In this document: positions 8,061 through 12,200 of the stretch, one piece after another | Layout of the letters: each line of letters opens with the position of its first letter | Numbering within the stretch: position 1 is the first letter of the stretch | NCBI GenBank assembly: GCA_964512105.1 | Contig: CAZEGI010000030.1 | Coordinates: 1 to 12,200, forward strand | Length of the DNA: 12,200 bases | Reading direction: 5' to 3' | Source of the DNA: CAZEGI01 sp964512105 | GTDB lineage: Archaea > Altiarchaeota > Altiarchaeia > IMC4 > CAZEGI01 | Notes under the pieces: generated by a model | The model's input: only the letters and a program-made list of their open reading frames with translations | What the model was told of the DNA's origin: nothing | The model's database searches: none | Translations under genes and position numbers: made by a program

Positions 8061-8252
8061 ATGGAAAGAAAAAAGTTGGTAAATATGATAGGCGCACTTT
8101 TGATAATTCTTTTGGGCCCCCTGGTCATCATCTTAACGATGGACTTTTCCAAGCCGATGTCCACGGTTAGCTTTATACTAAATGTTATCATCAGGTTTCT
8201 GATTGTTTATCTTGCAATTGCGATTCCGGTTCATTTCCTGACTAAGGAGTAA
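8061..8252 (+). CDS. Small two-helix membrane protein, unknown function
   Basis: This encodes a 63-residue protein, MERKKLVNMIGALLIILL onward, with two hydrophobic helices at about residues 9-27 and 38-58, a short DFSKPMST loop between them and a basic N-terminus. I chose ATG 8061 because GGGAG at 8046-8050 lies 10 bases ahead; an in-frame GTG at 8040 would add seven residues but has no site. It begins 23 bases after proS, and its AAGGAG (8244-8249) serves the next gene, which starts one base after its stop. It is probably the first half of a co-translated membrane pair. I do not recognise the family. Base composition is AT-richer than proS. Confidence 0.65.
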   Translation: MERKKLVNMIGALLIILLGPLVIILTMDFSKPMSTVSFILNVIIRFLIVYLAIAIPVHFLTKE

Positions 8253-8253
8253 A

Positions 8254-8973
8254 ATGAGAATCAGCGATTTATCTCCTGAAGAAAAGGTACAATTTGAGAA
8301 AGAAAAAATTGGTTATAGGGAAACGGTGGATGTTTACTGGAGAGTAGCGATATTATTACTTTTTTGGCCGATGATAGACCTGATTTTGACGATGACCACC
8401 CCATTTTTCGGAGAGCCTCATTGTTTTGGCCCTTTCCCGGAAATTCCATTCTTCCCGATATTGGAATCTCTCTGTGTCTTTTGTGTGGCATTTGGTTTTG
8501 CATGGTCGTGGATCCTTGTGAAGTGGCAGTGGGGGGAGCGTAAGAGATGGGTAGCAGCTCTTGTGATAATCCTCTGGAGTGGATGGTTCACTTATACCAT
8601 GGTAACACATGATTGGGTAAAGGATACCTTACCAAGACAGATTATAGCAACTGCTGAATTTCTAGTTTTTCTTGGGATTACCGTTTTTCTTGCCATCAAA
8701 GTGAAATGGCCACGGTTTATATGGGCAGTGCTTGCATATCTTGGGCTTTTGCTGGTCCTCTTCTATGGAGTTTATCATCCTATGTGCCCACCGTCAGAAT
8801 GCCCCCCTCCTCATGACATAGGCCTCTTAAATACTATACAAATACCAGAAGACATTATACCTTACCTTGGAATTATCTTAGCGATTATAATGGCAATCTT
8901 AAGTTTTGAGAAAGTACAAAGAAGGCTGGCTCTCCGAGAGGTGCTAAAACAACGTGAAAAGAAAAGGGAATAG
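8254..8973 (+). CDS. Polytopic membrane protein, unknown function
   Basis: The 239-residue protein has a cytoplasmic-looking N-terminus (MRISDLSPEEKVQFEKEK) and about six hydrophobic segments, roughly 28-48, 68-90, 99-116, 131-150, 154-175 and 203-222, ending in a strongly basic tail (about residues 222-239, many K and R). External or loop regions are rich in proline and cysteine: GEPHCFGPFPEIPFFP after the first helix, and MCPPSECPPPHD before the last. The paired cysteines could form a disulfide or bind metal, but that is inference. Start ATG 8254 has AAGGAG four bases upstream within the preceding small membrane gene. No conserved enzymatic motif was found and no family is recognised. AT-rich codons and the orphan look may indicate lineage-specific or acquired DNA. 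Confidence 0.7.
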   Translation: MRISDLSPEEKVQFEKEKIGYRETVDVYWRVAILLLFWPMIDLILTMTTPFFGEPHCFGPFPEIPFFPILESLCVFCVAFGFAWSWILVKWQWGERKRWVAALVIILWSGWFTYTMVTHDWVKDTLPRQIIATAEFLVFLGITVFLAIKVKWPRFIWAVLAYLGLLLVLFYGVYHPMCPPSECPPPHDIGLLNTIQIPEDIIPYLGIILAIIMAILSFEKVQRRLALREVLKQREKKRE

Positions 8974-8978
8974 TTACT

Positions 8979-8998
8979 AAAAAAATAAAAAATTAAAA
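8979..8998 (-). terminator. T-rich archaeal terminator for the minus-strand genes
   Basis: Read on the minus strand, the region after the zinc-ribbon stop contains runs of 4, 6 and 7 T with few interruptions and no strong hairpin. This is the usual form of archaeal intrinsic termination. It lies 31 bases past the minus-strand stop, between two convergent genes. No comparable T-run exists on the plus strand for the membrane gene that ends at 8973. Confidence 0.55.
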
Positions 8999-9029
8999 GT
9001 CATTCGTCGTTCTATCTGAGCCTGAGTTA

Positions 9030-9197
9030 TTACCACCGCTTCGGTCTTCGCTTGCTGTAGCAATCCCTGCAGTAGACAGGTTTTCCTTCTGTCGGCTTGA
9101 ACGGAACCTGACACGCTGCGCCGCATTCGCTGCAAATCGCGTCGTGCATTTCGCGCCCCGGACCCTTGTCGAATCCTCTGCCGAAATCCCTTGCCAT
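9030..9197 (-). CDS. Small CxxC-x17-CxxC zinc-ribbon protein
   Basis: The 55-residue protein contains C22-SE-C25 and C43-RD-C46 separated by 17 residues, with the phrases CQVPFKPTEGKPVYCRDC between and around them, and an Arg/Lys-rich tail (YSKRRPKRW). This is the small CxxC-x17-CxxC zinc-ribbon domain (TIGR04272-like) seen in archaea and candidate bacterial phyla, where it often sits near RNA helicases or cold-shock-type genes. The N-terminus (MARDFGRGFDKGPGRE) is glycine and arginine rich and may touch RNA. ATG 9197 is chosen over an upstream in-frame GTG at 9227 because a near-perfect Shine-Dalgarno (GGAGGTGAT, 9202-9210) sits right before it. It lies 20 bases after the unknown 103-residue gene and is likely co-transcribed with it. 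Nucleic-acid binding is inferred; no direct function is known. Confidence 0.85.
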   Translation of the reverse strand: MARDFGRGFDKGPGREMHDAICSECGAACQVPFKPTEGKPVYCRDCYSKRRPKRW

Positions 9198-9201
9198 GCT
9201 T

Positions 9202-9210
9202 ATCACCTCC
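9202..9210 (-). promoter_or_regulatory. Strong Shine-Dalgarno site fixing the zinc-ribbon start
   Basis: The minus strand reads GGAGGTGAT four bases before ATG 9197 (eight bases from the GGAGG core). This matches nine bases of the anti-Shine-Dalgarno region of archaeal 16S rRNA. It decides the start codon against the upstream GTG and suggests strong translation. Confidence 0.8.
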
Positions 9211-9217
9211 TTCCTAT

Positions 9218-9529
9218 TTACCTCCACCTGGAGTATCTTTGCAAAAGCGCCTTCAACCTTTGCGTTTTGGCAGCGTCGAAAGTGCCGTCGCTGTTTAGAC
9301 GTTCTATATAGTCAAAGGCATCATCGATGGAGCGTGTGGACATCTTGTTGACAATCGTTGCTGCGATGGTGTTCTTGTTCTCGCCCAGATTGAATTCGAC
9401 CAGCATGTCATCAAGGTCAAAACCGAAGTATTTTTCCCGGCGCATGTCGAGCATCTGTTTTGTATTGCTTTCCGAAGGCCTTCTGATTCGATGTTTGCTG
9501 AACCTGTGAGGTTTCCAGGAGTTGTTCAT
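9218..9529 (-). CDS. Conserved-looking hypothetical protein, basic N-terminus
   Basis: The 103-residue protein has a basic, probably disordered N-terminus (MNNSWKPHRFSKHRIRRPSE) followed by a mostly helical body that includes YFGFDLDDMLVEFNLGENKN, TRSIDDAFDYIERLNSDG and a C-terminal basic helix ending ALLQRYSRWR. I do not recognise the family. ATG 9529 was chosen over a longer frame starting at 9634 because a TATA-like box at 9564-9571 places the transcript start near 9543, inside the longer frame; the longer version would also overlap the end of the helicase gene. No ribosome site precedes the ATG, consistent with the short leader of about 14 bases. The gene lies between a DEAD-box helicase and a zinc ribbon, so a part in RNA metabolism is possible but unproven. 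Confidence 0.65.
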   Translation of the reverse strand: MNNSWKPHRFSKHRIRRPSESNTKQMLDMRREKYFGFDLDDMLVEFNLGENKNTIAATIVNKMSTRSIDDAFDYIERLNSDGTFDAAKTQRLKALLQRYSRWR

Positions 9530-9563
9530 TATGTTTGGTGTACTTGCACTAATTTGGAGTGGA

Positions 9564-9571
9564 TGTATAAA
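9564..9571 (-). promoter_or_regulatory. TATA box for the 103-residue gene and zinc-ribbon unit
   Basis: On the minus strand the sequence TTTATACA, within CCATATTTATACATCC, lies directly after the helicase stop (9577-9579). Its centre is about 39 bases before ATG 9529, giving a predicted start near 9543 and a short leader. It implies the two small genes are transcribed apart from the helicase, though read-through is possible. Confidence 0.5.
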
Positions 9572-9576
9572 TATGG

Positions 9577-10695
9577 CTATATTGGCAATTCTACCGGGTT
9601 TATCTTGGTCCTGCAGTGGTGCTCTATGCCCCACAGGTCGCGTATCTCCCCTGGCGAGATGAAGGAAATTGCTTTGCCCTTCTCTCCGGCCCTTGCTGTC
9701 CGCCCTATGCGGTGGATATAACTGTCGGGGTCCTTTGGCAGGTCGTAGTTGAATATGTGCGATATGTTTTCTATGTCAAGACCGCGGGCCGCGACGTCTG
9801 TTGCGACGAGGAAGCGGAATTTCCGGTTCCTGAATCCGTCCATCACCTTGTCCCTCTGGTTCTGCGAAAGGTCGCCGTGAAGCACTTCCGCGTCAACACC
9901 TTTCCGTTTCATGAGCCTTACAAGTGTGTCCGACCATCTTTTGGTGTTACAGAATACTATCGCACCGCTTGGCTGCTCTGACTTAATGACTTTGATGAAA
10001 GTATCCAGCTTCTTACTCTGGTGAGTCTCATAGTAGCACTGTTCGATTTCATCAACCGTCATCTGCTCCGAAGCAATGGAGATGACTTCAGGATTTTTCA
10101 TCACAGAATGCGCAAGCTCTTGGATTTTATCCGGCATTGTAGCGGAGAAAAGCATGGTCTGGCGCTCGGAAGGAACATGATGTATGATTTTGCGTATGTC
10201 GTCTATAAAACCCATGTCCAGCATCCTGTCCGCTTCATCCAGAACCAGTTGGTTGACGCCATCCAGCCGCAGAGCCCGCCTGTCGAGAAGGTCTAATATT
10301 CTGCCGGGGGTTCCAACGACCACGTGAATCCCTCTTCTAAGCAGATTTATCTGCGGTGCGATGCTCTTGCCGCCATAAAATGCAGCAACAAGGACCCTTT
10401 TGTTGTAACCTATCTTGTGCAGTTCCCCCGAAACCTGCTCCGCGAGTTCCCTTGTTGGTGTCAGTATCAACGCCTGAACCCTGCGGGCGCTACAGTCAAC
10501 CTTTTCGATTATAGGGATGGCAAACGCAAGCGTCTTGCCCGTGCCTGTTTTAGCCTCGACAATCAAATCGCTTCCATTCATCAACCTTGGAATTGCCTCG
10601 CCCTGTATGGGCATCGGCCTGTCGAAGCCGTTGTATTCCAAATCCTTCAATACGTGATGACTTAGATTAAAGTCACCAAATCCATCAATATCCAT
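9577..10695 (-). CDS. DEAD-box ATP-dependent RNA helicase
   Basis: The 372-residue protein is a near-minimal two-domain DEAD-box helicase that unwinds or remodels RNA using ATP. Motifs in order: Q motif with GFDRPMPIQ ending at Q31, Walker A AKTGTGKT (48-55), Ia PTRELAEQ (80-87), GG doublet (108-109), TPGR (129-132), DEAD in VLDEADRMLD (153-156), SAT (184-186), IVFCNT (246-251), HGD (273-275), ATDVAARGLDI (298-308) and HRIGRTARAG (328-337). The C-terminal tail after motif VI is very short, without the RNA-binding extensions of CsdA or DbpA. Start ATG 10695 has GAGGTGA at 10703-10709 seven bases ahead. Upstream is a 148-base non-coding gap with its own TATA-like box, so it is transcribed independently. 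Cold-shock or ribosome-assembly roles are common for archaeal members; the exact role here is inference. Confidence 0.95.
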   Translation of the reverse strand: MDIDGFGDFNLSHHVLKDLEYNGFDRPMPIQGEAIPRLMNGSDLIVEAKTGTGKTLAFAIPIIEKVDCSARRVQALILTPTRELAEQVSGELHKIGYNKRVLVAAFYGGKSIAPQINLLRRGIHVVVGTPGRILDLLDRRALRLDGVNQLVLDEADRMLDMGFIDDIRKIIHHVPSERQTMLFSATMPDKIQELAHSVMKNPEVISIASEQMTVDEIEQCYYETHQSKKLDTFIKVIKSEQPSGAIVFCNTKRWSDTLVRLMKRKGVDAEVLHGDLSQNQRDKVMDGFRNRKFRFLVATDVAARGLDIENISHIFNYDLPKDPDSYIHRIGRTARAGEKGKAISFISPGEIRDLWGIEHHCRTKINPVELPI

Positions 10696-10702
10696 TATAT
10701 CT

Positions 10703-10709
10703 TCACCTC
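10703..10709 (-). promoter_or_regulatory. Shine-Dalgarno site of the helicase gene
   Basis: The minus strand reads GAGGTGA seven bases before ATG 10695. The match to the anti-Shine-Dalgarno is good and the spacing is normal, confirming this start. Confidence 0.7.
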
Positions 10710-10755
10710 AATTGTAGAATTAGGGATTCACAAAGGCAGTACGAAAAACACGAGA

Positions 10756-10765
10756 AGTATTTAAC
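10756..10765 (-). promoter_or_regulatory. Putative TATA box of the helicase gene
   Basis: Read on the minus strand, GTTAAATACT lies about 65 bases before the helicase ATG. It would place the transcript start near 10735 and leave a leader of about 40 bases containing the ribosome site. A second AT-rich run, TTTAAATA near 10822-10829, is an alternative but would give a leader of about 100 bases. Confidence 0.4.
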
Positions 10766-10843
10766 TACTGTACAATTTCCAATCTCAATTCTACTCAATA
10801 CCATAGTATACGCAAGATGTGTTTAAATACCAAAAAGAATTAA

Positions 10844-11131
10844 TCACATATTCTCCTGGATGAAATTCTCGATATACGCATCGGCCTTTTCAATAAACTT
10901 AACCCTGTCAAAACCACGTTTTTCTATCTCTCGCTCAGCCCGCCCTCTCGCCTTTGCTCTAAAGTACTCTATTTCCTGCCGGTTCCATGTTCTGCTGGAC
11001 GCGATCTCATAAGCGTCGTCGTAGTATACTGCGATCTCCCTTCGCGCAGTATCGTCGGGGTACAACGCAGCATGCGCCGCAGAATTGCCGACAAGACTTG
11101 CCATTTTTTCAAGGTCTTTCTTCCTGCTCAT
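10844..11131 (-). CDS. Small helical protein coupled to the nucleotidyltransferase
   Basis: The 95-residue, highly charged, mostly helical protein begins MSRKKDLEKMASLVGNSAAH and continues LYPDDTARREIAVYYDDAY, then a long basic helix of the type FRAKARGRAEREIEKRGF. I do not recognise the family and no enzymatic motif is clear; there is no HEPN RX4-6H motif. I chose ATG 11131 because it overlaps the upstream stop as ATGA and because GGAGGGG (11141-11147) lies nine bases ahead; an in-frame ATG at 11149 would add six residues but lacks a site. The four-base overlap shows translational coupling with the wHTH-nucleotidyltransferase gene, so the two products probably work together. This layout recalls two-gene toxin-antitoxin or MNT-partner modules. 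Which partner, if either, is harmful cannot be told from sequence. Confidence 0.75.
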   Translation of the reverse strand: MSRKKDLEKMASLVGNSAAHAALYPDDTARREIAVYYDDAYEIASSRTWNRQEIEYFRAKARGRAEREIEKRGFDRVKFIEKADAYIENFIQENM

Positions 11132-12024
11132 TTCAGCATACCCCTCCATCTTATATCAGATTCGTTTTCGCCAATGGCATTTACCTTCTTCAGAATTTTT
11201 TTGTATTCAACGGTAGTTTTCTTTTTCAGCATATTCAAATCCTCTTTACTGATTTTCTTAGAATGCCTTATGCTGTTGATCACCCTCTGTCCAAGGATAC
11301 CCTCGAGTTTCTGCTTGGTTTTTTTGTAATCATAGTCCAGATCAAGTAGGTTACCAATCATCAGAAGCATGTTAAGTGCTTTCAGGTAATACTCTCCTTT
11401 ATTCCCTGTATTCCTCTCTGCATCCGCGACCTCAATCAGCGTTTCAACAGAGTACATCATCTCCTTGTAAGCTATTTTCGGTGCTGGTGGGATTATAATT
11501 CTAGAGATATTGCCCTCGCCAAATATCATACCTTCTGAGAGCCACATCCTTATATATGGCTCCATCATCAGGGCATTCTCATACGTATGTTCAGAATAAA
11601 CCGTCAGATGCATCCTGATCCCTAGTTTTTTCTCTATTGTTTTTTTTACTGAACTTTTATTTTCCGACGGGACAGGCAGCACCACCAAAACGTCATAGTC
11701 GCTTAATTCATCTGCATCCCCTCTCACACGCGAGCCATAAAGAAGAAGCATTGACAATAAGGGATAACTCTTGTACAACTCGACAACGAGCTGTCTTAGT
11801 TTTTTTTCTTTCCATCCAAGCTCTGCAAGCCTGACCTGATTTTCGGGCTTCATCAACCTGTAGGACGCCCTTTCGGGTTGAAATACTGCATGCTCCTTCT
11901 TGAGCCTGTTTAACACCACGGCAGATGCCCCTACCGACGTCCCCAAAACTTTCTGTGCCTGCTCCTTAGTAAAAACAGAGCCATTCAGCTCAGAGTACAG
12001 TCTCATGTACGGTTTGTATATCAT
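11128..12024 (-). CDS. Winged-helix / nucleotidyltransferase / helical C-terminal domain fusion protein
   Basis: The 298-residue protein has three parts. Residues about 1-65 form a winged helix-turn-helix (VFTKEQAQKVLGTSVGAS, then SYRLMKPENQ as the wing), similar in feel to AbiEi-type antitoxin N-termini. Residues about 85-150 are a Pol beta-like nucleotidyltransferase domain with LLLYGSRVRGDADELSDYDVLV: G97-S98, D109 and D111 are the glycine-serine and first two metal-binding acidic residues. The third carboxylate is not obvious, since RMHLTVYSEHTYEN (137-150) has H139 near where it is expected. Residues about 185-285 are helical, as in HEPN-like or substrate-binding domains of these enzymes, and include R247-x6-H254. 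It overlaps the 95-residue gene by four bases. The likely activity is nucleotide transfer to a protein or RNA, plus DNA binding at its own promoter; both are inference. The alternative is an ordinary aminoglycoside-type transferase relative. Confidence 0.85.
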   Translation of the reverse strand: MIYKPYMRLYSELNGSVFTKEQAQKVLGTSVGASAVVLNRLKKEHAVFQPERASYRLMKPENQVRLAELGWKEKKLRQLVVELYKSYPLLSMLLLYGSRVRGDADELSDYDVLVVLPVPSENKSSVKKTIEKKLGIRMHLTVYSEHTYENALMMEPYIRMWLSEGMIFGEGNISRIIIPPAPKIAYKEMMYSVETLIEVADAERNTGNKGEYYLKALNMLLMIGNLLDLDYDYKKTKQKLEGILGQRVINSIRHSKKISKEDLNMLKKKTTVEYKKILKKVNAIGENESDIRWRGMLK

Positions 12025-12046
12025 CTCTTAATAGATTGGCATCTGG

Positions 12047-12060
12047 GTTAATAAATTAAC
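12047..12060 (-). promoter_or_regulatory. TATA-like promoter and dyad of the nucleotidyltransferase gene
   Basis: GTTAAT-AA-ATTAAC is a perfect dyad with 6-bp arms. On the minus strand it contains TTTATTAA, centred about 28 bases before ATG 12024. That is the spacing of a leaderless archaeal transcript, and no ribosome site precedes the ATG. Its symmetry could also let it serve a plus-strand transcript starting near 12078-12082. Confidence 0.5.
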
Positions 12061-12071
12061 AAATTTGTTAA
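12056..12071. repeat. Perfect 16-bp palindrome, candidate operator
   Basis: TTAACAAATTTGTTAA is identical to its own reverse complement across all 16 bases. It overlaps the upstream edge of the TATA-like element of the nucleotidyltransferase gene. A near copy of its centre follows, giving the tandem units AAATTTGTT (12061-12069) and AAATTTGAT (12070-12078). Position and symmetry suit a homodimeric winged-helix repressor, most simply the product of this gene. AT-rich DNA does produce palindromes by chance, so this is a candidate only. Confidence 0.5.
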
Positions 12072-12088
12072 ATTTGATAAAATAGGTG

Positions 12089-12124
12089 ATGGAGGAAAAA
12101 TACTTCGCTTTACATACGATTTAA
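12089..12124 (+). other. Possible 11-codon leader ORF in the right-end non-coding region
   Basis: The ATG at 12089 opens a frame MEEKYFALHTI that stops at TAA 12122-12124. It would lie about 10 bases after a transcript start predicted from the symmetric AT box at 12047-12060. A purine-rich run (ATAGGTGATGGAGG) surrounds the ATG. Chance is a good explanation. Otherwise, bases 12025-12200 hold no gene that I can support. Confidence 0.15.
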
Positions 12125-12153
12125 CATCATTTAGCGAAGTGTTTTCGCTAAAT
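12102..12153. repeat. Three TTCGCT-core elements forming two competing inverted repeats
   Basis: ACTTCGCT (12102-12109) pairs perfectly with AGCGAAGT (12133-12140). The middle copy, within ATTTAGCGAA (12129-12138), also pairs over 10 bp with TTCGCTAAAT (12144-12153) across a 5-base loop. The two pairings share bases and exclude each other. No T-run follows on either strand, so it is not an intrinsic terminator of the usual form. It may be a multi-site operator or an RNA switch-like leader. Confidence 0.55.
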
Positions 12154-12200
12154 AGTTGTTCATGCGCTTCTCGAGGCTATAATGCAAAAAAATCACACAT

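Larger units (their letters stand above)
10696..10843. other. Intergenic region between helicase and small helical gene
   Basis: This 148-base gap holds the helicase ribosome site and TATA-like box described separately. It also holds an 8-bp inverted pair (GTAGAATT at 10714-10721, AATTCTAC at 10787-10794) and a short minus-strand T-run at 10832-10836, which may end the preceding transcript. I see no tRNA, small ORF or other RNA gene. Confidence 0.5.

Noticed and set aside
9198..9227. Upstream GTG start for the zinc-ribbon protein
   Set aside because: The strong GGAGGTGAT site lies directly before ATG 9197, so the extra ten residues would be translated ribosome-site sequence.
9530..9634. 35-residue N-terminal extension of the 103-residue minus-strand protein
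   Set aside because: It overlaps the helicase gene end, and the TATA-like box at 9564-9571 would lie inside it; the extension reads as low-quality translated intergenic sequence.
9616..10665. Several plus-strand open frames opposite the helicase
   Set aside because: All are mirror frames of the helicase, whose motifs are complete on the minus strand.
12079..12200. C/D-box-like guide RNA (GTGATGG near 12087)
   Set aside because: One near match to box C was seen, but no CTGA box D at a suitable distance and no second pair of boxes.
12055..12200. Long plus-strand open frame running off the right edge
   Set aside because: It has no ATG, and the only GTG (12139) lies within an inverted repeat without a ribosome site; the translation looks non-coding.
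1..12200. CRISPR arrays, insertion sequences, tRNA or rRNA genes
   Set aside because: No regularly spaced direct repeats, transposase motifs, terminal repeats or tRNA-like folds were found by eye on either strand.

Overview
The window looks like a stretch of an archaeal chromosome. The prolyl-tRNA synthetase is of the archaeal/eukaryotic type with a C-terminal four-cysteine zinc domain and a terminal tyrosine. AT-rich TATA-like boxes sit about 25-30 bases before the probable transcript starts of several genes. The start of the window carries an exported beta-sandwich protein of the S-layer-like (COG1361/NEW3/CARDB) kind beside FtsX/MacB permeases, a common archaeal pairing. Clear Shine-Dalgarno sites (GGAGGTGAT, AGGAGG) are also used. 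The species cannot be named; an uncultivated euryarchaeal or DPANN lineage is a guess. Thirteen complete genes and one 5'-truncated gene fill almost all of the window, and no gene-free stretch exceeds 300 bases.

Bases 1-8973 are all on the plus strand. First comes an envelope module: a 5'-truncated, membrane-anchored protein with repeated Ig-like domains, then two tandem paralogous MacB/FtsX-type permeases whose ATPase is not in view. Next is a tightly overlapped trio: a DUF362 protein with a two-cluster ferredoxin tail, a DrrA/CcmA-type ABC ATPase, and an ABC-2 permease. Then comes proS, probably transcribed from its own promoter as a (near-)leaderless message, followed by a 63-residue two-helix membrane protein and a 239-residue polytopic membrane protein of unknown role, both AT-richer than their neighbours.

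From 9030 to 12024 every gene is on the minus strand, so the two halves converge at 8974-9029, where a T-rich terminator serves the minus-strand genes. In transcription order the minus-strand genes are: a winged-helix/nucleotidyltransferase/helical-domain fusion (12024-11128), a coupled 95-residue helical partner (11131-10844), a minimal DEAD-box RNA helicase (10695-9577), a basic 103-residue orphan (9529-9218) and a 55-residue CxxC-x17-CxxC zinc ribbon (9197-9030).

The most intriguing part is the right end. The wHTH-nucleotidyltransferase and its ATGA-coupled small partner have the build of a toxin-antitoxin or defence-like pair. Upstream of them lies a 176-base non-coding region with a perfect 16-bp palindrome overlapping the promoter and, further out, three copies of a TTCGCT-core element arranged as two mutually exclusive inverted repeats. 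All functional statements here rest on reading motifs by eye; no database search was possible.
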